Below, one piece after another: positions 25,162-33,563 of a stretch of DNA of 64,000 nucleotides. How positions within the stretch are numbered: the stretch's first letter is position 1; the number at the start of each line of letters is the position of its first letter. Source of the DNA: Sandaracinobacter neustonicus (GTDB lineage: Bacteria > Pseudomonadota > Alphaproteobacteria > Sphingomonadales > Sphingomonadaceae); NCBI RefSeq assembly GCF_006385875.1, contig NZ_VFSU01000021.1, positions 102,249-166,248 of the forward strand, in the 5' to 3' direction. A program made the position numbers and the translations under genes. Below the pieces are notes generated by a model. The model made no database searches. It was not told where the DNA came from and worked only from the letters and a program-made list of their open reading frames with translations.

Positions 25162-25932
25162 GTGAGTATCGAAGCGGACATCATCCTGATCCAGCGGCTG
25201 GCCGCCGCCGCAGATCGCGTGGTCGCGCCCTTTTTCCGGGCACAGCTGCCCGTGGAGCAGAAGGCGGATCAATCCCCCGTGACGGCGGCAGACCGTGCGG
25301 CGGAAGCCACCATTCGCTCCATCCTTGAAACCGACCGGCCGACGGATGGCATCTATGGCGAGGAATATGGCATCAGCCGGGGGCAATCCGGCAGGCTGTG
25401 GGTGATCGACCCGATCGACGGCACGCGTGGCTTCGTCGCGGGCCGCCCGCTCTATGGCACATTGGTGGCGCTGGTGGAGGATGGCCGCCCCGTGCTGGGG
25501 ATCATTTCCGCAGGCGCGGCCGGGGACCGCTGGCTGGGCTGCACCGTGGGCAAGCCGCGCGCGGTGCTGAACGGCAAGCCCATCCGCACCCGGCCCTGCC
25601 CCGGCCTTTCGGCGGCGCGCGCGGGTTCCACCCATCCGCTCGCCTTTTCCGCATCCGGGCATGCGGCCTTTCAGCGTGTGGGCCGATCCGTGGCGGACAT
25701 GATCTTCGGCGGGGATTGCCACAATTATGGCCTGCTCGCCGCCGGGCAGCTGGACCTTGTGATGGAAGAAAATCTGAAGCCCTATGACTGGGCCGCGCTG
25801 GTGCCGGTGATCGAGGGCGCGGGCGGCCTTATCACCGATTGGGCGGGCAAGCCGCTGACGCTGGCGAGCGAAGGCCGGGTGCTGGCCGCCGGAGACCGGC
25901 GCGCGCACGCGGAGGCGATTGAGCGGATTTAA
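25162..25932 (+). CDS. Inositol-monophosphatase-family enzyme (histidinol-phosphatase-like)
   Basis: A 256-residue Mg-dependent phosphatase. Metal motifs visible: SPVTAADRAAE, YGEEYG (GE of the first ligand pair), WVIDPIDGTRGFVAGRPLYG (DPIDGT) and LKPYDWAALVPVIEGAGG (the final Asp). This set resembles HisN-type histidinol-phosphatases and IMPase alike, so the assignment to histidine synthesis is tentative. A GTG start at 25162 with GGAGCAG upstream is preferred; an in-frame ATG at 25105 would overlap the CoA-transferase gene. Its end overlaps the convergent cpaA gene by four bases. Confidence 0.85.
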   Translation: MSIEADIILIQRLAAAADRVVAPFFRAQLPVEQKADQSPVTAADRAAEATIRSILETDRPTDGIYGEEYGISRGQSGRLWVIDPIDGTRGFVAGRPLYGTLVALVEDGRPVLGIISAGAAGDRWLGCTVGKPRAVLNGKPIRTRPCPGLSAARAGSTHPLAFSASGHAAFQRVGRSVADMIFGGDCHNYGLLAAGQLDLVMEENLKPYDWAALVPVIEGAGGLITDWAGKPLTLASEGRVLAAGDRRAHAEAIERI

Positions 25933-26438
25933 ACCAGCGTCTTGCTGGCCCACCATGCCGCACCGGCGGTGATCGCCAGCGCATAGGGCAGCGGCGCGCC
26001 GGGTTGCAGCGGGCCGGGCATGCGTTCGGATTCGAAACCGGCCAGGCGGAAGCCGCTGCGCGCCACCAACAGGATCGCCGCCAGCCCACCGCCCGCGATC
26101 ATCGTGCCCAGCAGGAAGGGGATCAGCCCGGACAGGCCCGTCCACCCGGCGAAGGCCACCATCAGCTTGATGTCGCCGCCGCCCATCCAGCCCAGCGCGA
26201 ACAGGCCAAGGCCGATGCCGAACATCAGCAGCACCGCGCCCCCGTGCGACAGCCAGCCGAAGCCGGGGGTGACAAGGCCGAACAGCACCGCCGTGATCAG
26301 CAGCACGATGGAGATGGTATCGGGAATTTCAAAACGGCGCAGGTCGCACACGCAAGAGGCCAGCAGCATCAGCGCGGCAATTCCGGCGAACAACAGGGGC
26401 CATGAAAAGACCAGAGGGGAAACGGAAAGGCTGTTCAT
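25929..26438 (-). CDS. cpaA: Prepilin peptidase CpaA/TadV
   Basis: A 169-residue inner-membrane aspartic peptidase that cleaves the leader of Flp prepilin. About five membrane segments are present. The two catalytic Asp motifs are CDLRRFEIPD (first cytoplasmic loop) and GWMGGGDIKLMVAF (GxGD). Its ATG overlaps the stop of the TPR gene by four bases. It is the last gene of the pilus operon, whereas in many cpa operons cpaA follows the pilin. Confidence 0.92.
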   Translation of the reverse strand: MNSLSVSPLVFSWPLLFAGIAALMLLASCVCDLRRFEIPDTISIVLLITAVLFGLVTPGFGWLSHGGAVLLMFGIGLGLFALGWMGGGDIKLMVAFAGWTGLSGLIPFLLGTMIAGGGLAAILLVARSGFRLAGFESERMPGPLQPGAPLPYALAITAGAAWWASKTLV

Positions 26439-27328
26439 GGCCGGGCGCGGTCGTCGTCTTTCAGTTCGGGGGCGATGGACTTCAGATAGGCGAGATTGTC
26501 GCTCGCCACCTTGTCATACCGGCTGTTCATGTCGATGGCGCGGGCAAAATAGCCTTCGGCGATACGGTGATCGCCGCGCAACATCGCCGCCACGCCCACG
26601 GTGTTCAGATCGCGCGCCAGCTCGTCGCGGCTGGTGCCGGTGAAGGCCTCGGCATAGCGGCCCTGCATCGCCTTGGCGAGTTGCAGGTTGGTGGCCGCCA
26701 CCTTCAGGCCGGGTTGCTTCGCCAGCGCTGCGTTGAAATCAGCCTCTGCCTCTGCATACAGGCCGCGCAGCAGGCGGGAATAGCCGCGGTTGCTGAGGAT
26801 ATTGGCCGAGCCGGGCGCGGCCGCCAGCGCCTGCGCATAATGATGATCGGCCGCCGCCCAATCCTGCCGCTGATCGGCCAGCACGCCGCGCGCGGACCAT
26901 GCGCGCGCCAGCGAGGGATCGCGCGCAACCGCATCGGCCAGCAGCGATTCGGCAGCCTCCGCATGCCCGGCACGGATCGCGGTGATGCCGCGCCCGGCCT
27001 GCGCGCGGGCACCGACGGCGGGGTCGCTTTCCAGCAGCTGGAAGGCGGTGGCGGCTTCGGCCAGCGATCCGGCGGCCAGCAGCAGTTCGGCTTCCCGCAG
27101 CGAGACTTCCGGGCCGCCGAAGCGGATGCGGGCGCGCGCCAGCAGATCGTGCGCGCTTTTATAGCGGCCCTCGGCGATGGCCTTGTCGATGAACTCCAGC
27201 GTCAGCGTCTCGCCATCGAGCTGGCTGACGGCGGCGGGTTCGGCGGCCTCGGCGCGCATCTCCACCGAGCCGCTGGCCAGAACGACGGCCGCGACCGTCG
27301 CCAGAAAACGCACGCTTCCGGCTTTCAT
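26435..27328 (-). CDS. TPR-repeat protein of the tad locus
   Basis: A 297-residue exported protein: a signal peptide (MKAGSVRFLATVAAVVLASG), then TPR-like helical repeats such as AEAATAFQLLESDPAVGARA, AWSARGVLADQRQDWAAADH and ILSNRGYSRLLRGLYAEAEA. TadD-type TPR lipoproteins assist secretin or pilin assembly in Tad systems; this one has no lipobox Cys. Overlaps of four bases with both neighbours place it in the operon. Confidence 0.8.
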   Translation of the reverse strand: MKAGSVRFLATVAAVVLASGSVEMRAEAAEPAAVSQLDGETLTLEFIDKAIAEGRYKSAHDLLARARIRFGGPEVSLREAELLLAAGSLAEAATAFQLLESDPAVGARAQAGRGITAIRAGHAEAAESLLADAVARDPSLARAWSARGVLADQRQDWAAADHHYAQALAAAPGSANILSNRGYSRLLRGLYAEAEADFNAALAKQPGLKVAATNLQLAKAMQGRYAEAFTGTSRDELARDLNTVGVAAMLRGDHRIAEGYFARAIDMNSRYDKVASDNLAYLKSIAPELKDDDRARP

Positions 27329-28614
27329 GCCGCTTTCACCCTTTCGATCAATTGCTCCAGCAGGGCGACCTTTTCGGCGACGCTGAGTTCGGCGGGTTCT
27401 TCATCCGGCCGGTGCAGCCGCTCTGCGAAGCCGTTCAGCCGGTCGTTATCAGACGCGAAGGGCGATCCGAACTGGCGGCGCGGGGCGGCTTCGTCCAGCG
27501 CCTTGCGGGCTGCCGCGGCCAGCGCTTCGCGCCGGGCGTTGCGCGGGGGGGCCAGCCCGGCCGCGAGCATCGCCATCCCGGCGCTCGCGCGGTCCGCCTC
27601 GCGCCGGGCCTGCCCGGCGGATGCGGGGGCGATCACCAGAATCTGGTCGCGATACCAGTCCCGCTCAACCGGGGATTGCAGCAGCGGATCGGCCGGATCG
27701 CCCCAAGGCGAAGTGGCTTGTTCCTGCGTGGCCGGGGCATTGGCGGCAGCCTTGCGCGCGGCTTCCAGCAGCGCGGCGACCTGCATGTCGGCCGGGGTGG
27801 CGGCGCGCGCCTCCGCCAGCAGCCGGGCGGCCTCGCGCCGGGCTTCGGCGCGGGCGGCGGCTTCCTGCTCAGAGGCGATGGCCCCGGCTTCGCGGCTGGC
27901 GATGCGGGCATCGTCCCAATCGGACAGGCCGCCGATGGCGGCCATGGCGGCGGTGTCCTCGCCGGACAAGGCCGTGGTAGCCGCAAAGCGGACGGGGGCC
28001 GCGCCCTTCGGCGAACCCAGCACCAGCCGCTGCTCGTGCCCGCTGGTGCGGACGATGCGCGGGCCGGACTCGGCCGGGGAGGCCTGAACGGCGGCGGTCT
28101 GCACGGGCGCGCGGTTGCCGTTTTCGATCTTCGCCAGCGTGCGCAGCGCGGCGGCCTGCACCGCCGGGTCTCCGGCGGCAGCGGCCAGCCGCAGGAAGCG
28201 GGCGGACTCGTCGTAAGCGCCCTGCAGATAGAGCGAGAGGCCGTAATTGTTCAGCAGCACCGGCGACGTCGGGTCGATGCCGAGCGCCGCTTCATAATGG
28301 GTGCGCGCATCCTCGAACCGGCCCAGCCTGTCGAAGCAGACGGCCATGCCGTTCAGCGCCTCGACCGAATCCGGATCCTGCGCCAGCGCCTGCCGATAGG
28401 CCTGCAGCGCCTCCGGCACCTTGTTCAGCCCGAGCCACGCCTTGCCCATTTCCCGCGCGGCTTCGGCGCTGGCGCCCACCACCGGATCGGGGCCGGACGC
28501 ACGGGGATTGGCAAGGTCCGCCGTCTTCGCATCCGCCGCGGCATGGCCGGCAAGCGCCGCCCCCAGCGCCAGCGGCGCGAGCGGGTGGAGGCGGGGGGTG
28601 GCGGGCTGTTTCAT
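27325..28614 (-). CDS. tadD: TPR protein, TadD-like
   Basis: A 429-residue protein with a short hydrophobic N-terminus (PLAPLALGAALAGHAAADAK) and clear TPR units near residues 55-170: MGKAWLGLNKVPEALQAYRQ, LNGMAVCFDRLGRFEDARTH and LNNYGLSLYLQGAYDESARF. The C-terminal half is Ala/Arg-rich and probably coiled or disordered. It matches TadD-type pilotin-like proteins by position after tadC, overlapping that gene by four bases. The downstream gene encodes a second TPR protein. Confidence 0.8.
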   Translation of the reverse strand: MKQPATPRLHPLAPLALGAALAGHAAADAKTADLANPRASGPDPVVGASAEAAREMGKAWLGLNKVPEALQAYRQALAQDPDSVEALNGMAVCFDRLGRFEDARTHYEAALGIDPTSPVLLNNYGLSLYLQGAYDESARFLRLAAAAGDPAVQAAALRTLAKIENGNRAPVQTAAVQASPAESGPRIVRTSGHEQRLVLGSPKGAAPVRFAATTALSGEDTAAMAAIGGLSDWDDARIASREAGAIASEQEAAARAEARREAARLLAEARAATPADMQVAALLEAARKAAANAPATQEQATSPWGDPADPLLQSPVERDWYRDQILVIAPASAGQARREADRASAGMAMLAAGLAPPRNARREALAAAARKALDEAAPRRQFGSPFASDNDRLNGFAERLHRPDEEPAELSVAEKVALLEQLIERVKAA

Positions 28615-29564
28615 TCGCCGAGGCTCGAGTTGGAAATCTGTATCGCTGCCGGTAGACCAAGTGTCCCAACGACAACCGGCAGCAGGAATAGCACCATCGG
28701 CACAGACAATAGCACGGGCAGGCGGTGAGCTTTTTCCTCCGCGCGCATCCGTCGCGATTCGCGCATTTCGGCTGCGTAAATCTTCAGTGCCTGACCAATG
28801 CTGGCTCCCAGTTTGTCGGACTGGATTACCAAGGTGGCGAAGGACTGGATTTCCTGCACGCCGCTCTTGCGGGCCATGTTCTTCAGCGCCTCGGAACGCG
28901 GCCGACCGGCACGCAGTTCCAACGAGACGGTGGCGAACAGCTCGGCCAACCGGGGGTGCAGGTTGACGATTTCCTGCCCCACCCGGGCGAAGCAGGCGTC
29001 GATGCCGAGGCCCGCTTCCACACAGACCAGCATCAGGTCCAGCGCGTCGGGGAAGCCGTTCAGGATTTCCTGCTGGCGGCGATCAGCGCGGCCGCTGACG
29101 ATGACGTTGGGCAGGTAGAGGCCCAACACCGCCGAACCCAACACGATCAGGTAGAATTTGCTGCCGGTAATGGTGCTGCCCGTCAGAATCAAATAGCCGT
29201 AGGTGATGGCCGGGAACACGATTGTCAGCACGCTACGGATCAGCACGTAAGCGCGGACAGCATAAGGCTGGCTGTAACCGGCCAGTGCCAGTTTCTCCTG
29301 CAACACTGGGGCCTTGTCGTCGTTCAGCGAGATGCCGCGCCGTTCGACTTCGGCGATTAACCTCGCCCACAAGCTAGCGCTGGAATCGTTGCGCAGCGAT
29401 TGCGACGAGCCACCTGACATGACCGCACCGCCGGGGGCGGGGGTCGCCAGCCGCTTCGCTAAGTCAACCTTGCGGCCGAACATCGGCGCAACCGCGAGCA
29501 CGCCCAGTACAACGGCACCGAACACCAGCCCGAGGATGAGATAGGTGGTCATATCCTGGCTCAT
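28611..29564 (-). CDS. tadC: Tad inner-membrane platform protein TadC
   Basis: A 317-residue type II secretion F-domain protein. An N-terminal membrane segment (YLILGLVFGAVVLGVLAVAP), a second pair near residues 105-155, then the GspF domain with GFPDALDLMLVCVEAGLGID and a C-terminal hydrophobic segment (LPVLLSVPMVLFLLPVVVGT). With TadB it forms the platform that transmits CpaF ATPase action to Flp pilin. It starts 3 bases after the tadB stop. Confidence 0.93.
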   Translation of the reverse strand: MSQDMTTYLILGLVFGAVVLGVLAVAPMFGRKVDLAKRLATPAPGGAVMSGGSSQSLRNDSSASLWARLIAEVERRGISLNDDKAPVLQEKLALAGYSQPYAVRAYVLIRSVLTIVFPAITYGYLILTGSTITGSKFYLIVLGSAVLGLYLPNVIVSGRADRRQQEILNGFPDALDLMLVCVEAGLGIDACFARVGQEIVNLHPRLAELFATVSLELRAGRPRSEALKNMARKSGVQEIQSFATLVIQSDKLGASIGQALKIYAAEMRESRRMRAEEKAHRLPVLLSVPMVLFLLPVVVGTLGLPAAIQISNSSLGE

Positions 29565-29567
29565 GCG

Positions 29568-30554
29568 TCAGACCTTCAGCGTCACGAGCTTGCGGATCGT
29601 CAGCATGCCGACAGAATACCAGCCGATCAGGCCCAGCATACCCGGCATGAATTTTGGATCACCGGCGACACTCAGATAGAAATCTGGATTCGACATGAAA
29701 ATGAAGCCGAACACGGCGATCGGCAGCACAGACAGCACCACCGCCGTCATCTTGCCTTCCGAGGCCAGCGCGCGGACCTTCAGCACCATCGAGTTGCGCT
29801 CGCGGATGACATTGGCGAGGCCTTCCAGAATGTCGGCGAGGTTGCCGCCGGTTTCCGCCTGAATGGCAACGCAGACGGCGAACATCTGCACGTCCGTCGT
29901 CTGCACGCGGACAGCGAGTGCTTCCAGCGCGTCACGCAGGTCCGCGCCATAGGCGACTTCGGCGATCACGGTCGCGAATTCGGAACCGCTGGGGTCAGGC
30001 ATTTCCTCCACGAGCAGGTCCAGCGCACCGGTAACGGGGTGGCCGGCACGCAGGCCGCGCACGAAAATGTCCAGCGCGACCGGGAATTGTTCCTCGAACT
30101 TCTTGATCCGCTTGGTGGCCTTACGGTCCAGCAGCGCCAGCGGGATCACGCAGCCGACACCGACCGCAAACACCAGCACCAGCAGGATGGAGCCGCCGGA
30201 ATTGAGCATGTTGGCGAAGCCCAGCAGCACCGGCGTGGCGATCGCCAGCGCCAGCGTGGCCACGCCCATCAGCATCACGAAACGCTCGGCCGTCATGCTG
30301 ATCCCGGCCTGCGTCAGCTTGCCTTCCGTGCGCGTCATGAAGCCGGGCAGCAGCCCGTCGCCGCGATCCGAGCGGGACATCTTCAGCGAGCTTTCGACCT
30401 GCTCGCGCATGACCCCGGATTTCAGCGTTTCCAACCGCCGCCCGACGCGGGTGCGCGGGGCATAGACGTCCTGATAATAATACCATGCCCCCTCCACGAG
30501 GAGGACGACACCGAGGAACAGCACCCCGAACAGGATGATGGAACTGTCGAGCAT
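29568..30554 (-). CDS. tadB: Tad inner-membrane platform protein TadB
   Basis: A 328-residue GspF-domain membrane protein paralogous to TadC. It opens with a membrane segment (SIILFGVLFLGVVLLVEGAW), has central segments (VMLMGVATLALAIATPVLLG, ILLVLVFAVGVGCVIPLALL), the F-domain core FPVALDIFVRGLRAGHPVTG and a C-terminal pair. The start codon shares a base with the cpaF stop (TGATG). Confidence 0.93.
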   Translation of the reverse strand: MLDSSIILFGVLFLGVVLLVEGAWYYYQDVYAPRTRVGRRLETLKSGVMREQVESSLKMSRSDRGDGLLPGFMTRTEGKLTQAGISMTAERFVMLMGVATLALAIATPVLLGFANMLNSGGSILLVLVFAVGVGCVIPLALLDRKATKRIKKFEEQFPVALDIFVRGLRAGHPVTGALDLLVEEMPDPSGSEFATVIAEVAYGADLRDALEALAVRVQTTDVQMFAVCVAIQAETGGNLADILEGLANVIRERNSMVLKVRALASEGKMTAVVLSVLPIAVFGFIFMSNPDFYLSVAGDPKFMPGMLGLIGWYSVGMLTIRKLVTLKV

Positions 30555-31972
30555 CAGGCGGCCGAGTCCAGCTTGCGATAGGGATCGAACAGATGTGACG
30601 GCAGGTGGATGCCGCGTGCGCTGAGATATTCCATGAATTTCGGCCGGATGCCCGTGGGCTTCAGTTCGGCGATCACATTGCCCTGCGCATCGATGCCCTG
30701 ACGATCGAAGCGGAAGATTTCCTGCAACAGCACGGTTTCGCCTTCCATGCCCGTCACTTCGGCGAGCGAGGTGAGGCGGCGCTTGCCGTCTGACAGACGT
30801 TCCAGCTGCAGCACGACATGGATGGCTGAGGCGATCTGCGAGCGCGCGGCCTTCGGGCTGACTTCCAGACCCGACATGCCGATCATCTGTTCAAGTCGCG
30901 ACAGCGCGTCGCGCGGCGTGTTGGCGTGCGCCGTGGTCATGGAGCCGTCGTGGCCGGTGTTCATCGCCTGCAACATGTCGAACGCTTCGCCGCCCCGGCA
31001 TTCCCCCAGCACGATGCGGTCAGGCCGCATCCGCAGGGCGTTCTTCACCAGGTCGCGCTGGTTGATTTCGCCGCGCCCTTCCATGTTGGCAGGGCGGGTT
31101 TCCAGCCGGATCACGTGGCGTTGCTGCAGCTGAAGTTCAGCCGAATCCTCGATCGTCACCACGCGCTCATGCGCACCGATGGAGGCCGACATGGCGTTCA
31201 GCATCGTCGTCTTGCCCGAACCGGTGCCGCCGGAAATAAGGACGTTGCGGCGGCCCATCACCACTGCTCGCAGCACTTCGGCGCAAGCCTGTGGCATGGC
31301 ACCGAAGCTCACCAGCTTGTCCATATCCACCGGTGTTTTGGAGAATTTCCGGATCGTCAGGATCGGGCCGTCCACCGCCAGCGGCGGGATGATGGCGTTC
31401 ACCCGGCTGCCGTCCGGCAGTCGGGCGTCGACCATTGGCGAACTTTCATCAATCCGCCGGCCCATGCCGGAGACGATCTTCTGAATGATCCGCTGCAAAT
31501 GCTTGTTGTCGGCAAAGCGGGCCCGTGTTTCCTCGATCCGGCCGGCACGCTCCACGAAAACGATAGAAGCGGTGTTCACCATGATTTCGGTGATCGTCGC
31601 ATCCTTCAGCAGCGGTTCCAGCGGCCCGAGGCCCAGCAGCTCGTCGAGGATATCCTCCACCAGCTGCTTGCGCTCTGCGAGGTTCAGCGCGTGGTTCAGC
31701 TCTTTCAGCATCTCGGCAACGATATCGCCGATGTCGCGGCCCACCTGTTCGCGGGTCATGCTTTCCAGCGCGGCGAGGTTGATCCGGTCCAGCAGCTTCT
31801 GGTGAAGCTCGACCTTCAGGTCGGTCTTCATGTCCATGCGAGACGGCTCGGGCGCAGCCGAAACCTTGGGTGCTTCCGCCCTCGGCACGGGGGCGGCCGC
31901 TGCCGGGCGGGCTTCCGCCACTGCGGGTCCGCCGGGCGCTGCCGCTCCGGGCTTGCGGTTCGGCCAGATCAT
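30554..31972 (-). CDS. cpaF: Flp pilus secretion ATPase CpaF/TadA
   Basis: A 472-residue hexameric ATPase that powers Flp pilus assembly. An N-terminal Pro/Ala-rich region of about 50 residues precedes the N-domain. The Walker A is ISGGTGSGKTTMLNAMSA; the Asp box follows as VVTIEDSAELQL; the His box and Walker B lie in RPDRIVLGECRGGEAFDMLQ. The C-terminus ends DPYRKLDSAA. The ATG overlaps the cpaE stop by four bases. Confidence 0.96.
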   Translation of the reverse strand: MIWPNRKPGAAAPGGPAVAEARPAAAAPVPRAEAPKVSAAPEPSRMDMKTDLKVELHQKLLDRINLAALESMTREQVGRDIGDIVAEMLKELNHALNLAERKQLVEDILDELLGLGPLEPLLKDATITEIMVNTASIVFVERAGRIEETRARFADNKHLQRIIQKIVSGMGRRIDESSPMVDARLPDGSRVNAIIPPLAVDGPILTIRKFSKTPVDMDKLVSFGAMPQACAEVLRAVVMGRRNVLISGGTGSGKTTMLNAMSASIGAHERVVTIEDSAELQLQQRHVIRLETRPANMEGRGEINQRDLVKNALRMRPDRIVLGECRGGEAFDMLQAMNTGHDGSMTTAHANTPRDALSRLEQMIGMSGLEVSPKAARSQIASAIHVVLQLERLSDGKRRLTSLAEVTGMEGETVLLQEIFRFDRQGIDAQGNVIAELKPTGIRPKFMEYLSARGIHLPSHLFDPYRKLDSAA

Positions 31973-33225
31973 TGCGGACTCGCTTCGGCCGCGAGGGATT
32001 CGGCAAGGCTGGCAGCCAGCAGCTGGACATCCTTCAGCAACCGGCTGGCCTTCAGCACCACGCCCTCGTCGTTCGCGCCACTCATCCCCGGATAATCATT
32101 GCCGACCGTGTAATCGACCTTGCGGCGCAGCACGGCTTCGGTTTCCTTGGTATCCGCCTTGCGGCCCAGCAGGTTGGTGGGCACCCGGTTGGCGACGATT
32201 TTCAGCTTGGAGGTCAGGCCGTTGGCTTCCAACACCTCCAACTGCCGCCGCGCCTGATAGACGCCGGAGACGGACAGGTTCGTCACCAGCACCACGGCGT
32301 CGGCGCGTTGCAGCACGCGGACGCTCCATTCCGTCCACGCTTGCGGCAGGTCCACCAGCACCACGTCATAGATCTGCACTGCCGTGCGCAGCAGCTGATC
32401 CACAAATTCCTGGGTGACGATGTCCAGCGGCATCACGTCGGGCGGGCTGGGCAGCACTTCCAGAGAGGAGGCGTGACGCACCGCAACCGATTGCAGCAAT
32501 TCCGCATCCAGCCGCTCGGCGTCCTCGATCAGATTGCCGATGTGCAGGCTGGGGTGCAGGTTCAGGAACAGCGCGGCGCTGCCGAACTGCACGTCCAGAT
32601 CGACCAGCCCCACCCGGCTGCTGGCGGCCAGCACCGCGCCGGTCTGCACGGCGATAGAGGTTGTGCCCACCCCGCCCAGCGCGCCCATGAAGGCGACGAC
32701 CTTGCCTTGCCGGCGCTGCGGCGTGGCATGGCGAAGCGCCGGGCGAACCGGCCGCCGCGCAGGCTCCACCGCCTGCCGAAGTTCTTCGGCGGAAAAGGGA
32801 ATCGGCAGCACGTCCAGCGCCCCGGCGCGCAGCAGCGTGCGGGTGTCGGCGACTGTCAGGCCCTCCACCGCGGCGACCACGGCCACGCCGCCCGCCGCCA
32901 GATGGATCAGCCTGTCGAACGCGTCCAGATTGGCGGCGTCGCCCGGCTGCACTTCCACGACGACGGCGTCCGCCTCGTTCAGCAGCGGGGAATTTTCCGC
33001 GAGCGTGGAGAGATCGGCGGGCTGCTGCTGCAGGGTGATGCCCGCTTGCGACAGCGCCTCGGCATCCGGCGCACGGCCTTCCCCGCGCGGCACGAAGACG
33101 ACTTTCAGCGGCCCGGATCCGGGTGCCCGGCCGTCATTGCGACGCCAGGGTTCCACTCCATTCGGATCGCCCTGCCCGGTCATGTCGAGCCCCGTCTTGT
33201 CCAGCCCTGTCTGCTCGTAGCCCAT
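31969..33225 (-). CDS. cpaE: CpaE/TadZ-family pilus localisation ATPase
   Basis: A 418-residue protein with a receiver-like N-terminal domain (about residues 45-150) and a ParA/MinD-like ATPase domain: deviant Walker A VVAFMGALGGVGTTSIAVQT, then LVDLDVQFGSAALFLNLHPS and DVVLVDLPQAWTEW. TadZ proteins place the pilus machinery at the pole. It starts two bases after the cpaD-like stop. The very N-terminus has an odd repeated segment (QTGLDKTGLDMTGQGD). Confidence 0.92.
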   Translation of the reverse strand: MGYEQTGLDKTGLDMTGQGDPNGVEPWRRNDGRAPGSGPLKVVFVPRGEGRAPDAEALSQAGITLQQQPADLSTLAENSPLLNEADAVVVEVQPGDAANLDAFDRLIHLAAGGVAVVAAVEGLTVADTRTLLRAGALDVLPIPFSAEELRQAVEPARRPVRPALRHATPQRRQGKVVAFMGALGGVGTTSIAVQTGAVLAASSRVGLVDLDVQFGSAALFLNLHPSLHIGNLIEDAERLDAELLQSVAVRHASSLEVLPSPPDVMPLDIVTQEFVDQLLRTAVQIYDVVLVDLPQAWTEWSVRVLQRADAVVLVTNLSVSGVYQARRQLEVLEANGLTSKLKIVANRVPTNLLGRKADTKETEAVLRRKVDYTVGNDYPGMSGANDEGVVLKASRLLKDVQLLAASLAESLAAEASPQ

Positions 33226-33227
33226 CC

Positions 33228-33560
33228 TCAGTTCCCCCCAAGCACCACTTCAGAGCCGGTTGCCTTTGAATCGGCACCGCCCTGCGCGCCGACGGCGGCG
33301 CTGCCGTCCAGCTTGGTCAGCGGGCGGATTTTGTCCGTCATATAGCGGGCGACGGCCGCGGCGCTGCGCTTGCCGACGCCGCCTTCCATCAGCGTACCCG
33401 CATAGCGCGGGTTCATGTCGACGGTCTGCGTCTCGATGTTGCGGGTGACGGTGCAGCCGAAATCCTTGTCCTCACTGGCGACAGCGGGGGCGGAAAGGGC
33501 GACCGCCAGCACAAGACCGGAGGCGGCGAGCGGCAGGAGAGTGAGAAAGCGACGACCCAT
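33228..33560 (-). CDS. Short CpaD-like pilus assembly protein
   Basis: A 110-residue exported protein: signal peptide (LLPLAASGLVLAVALSAPAV then AS), then a single domain with FGCTVTRNIETQTVDMNPRY and GVGKRSAAAVARYMTDKIRP. This pattern resembles the C-terminal part of CpaD (FGC...N...DP...Y...K). Normal CpaD is about twice as long and usually a lipoprotein; here the N-terminal half and the lipobox are absent. Position between cpaC and cpaE fits CpaD exactly. Confidence 0.65.
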   Translation of the reverse strand: MGRRFLTLLPLAASGLVLAVALSAPAVASEDKDFGCTVTRNIETQTVDMNPRYAGTLMEGGVGKRSAAAVARYMTDKIRPLTKLDGSAAVGAQGGADSKATGSEVVLGGN

Positions 33561-33563
33561 GAT

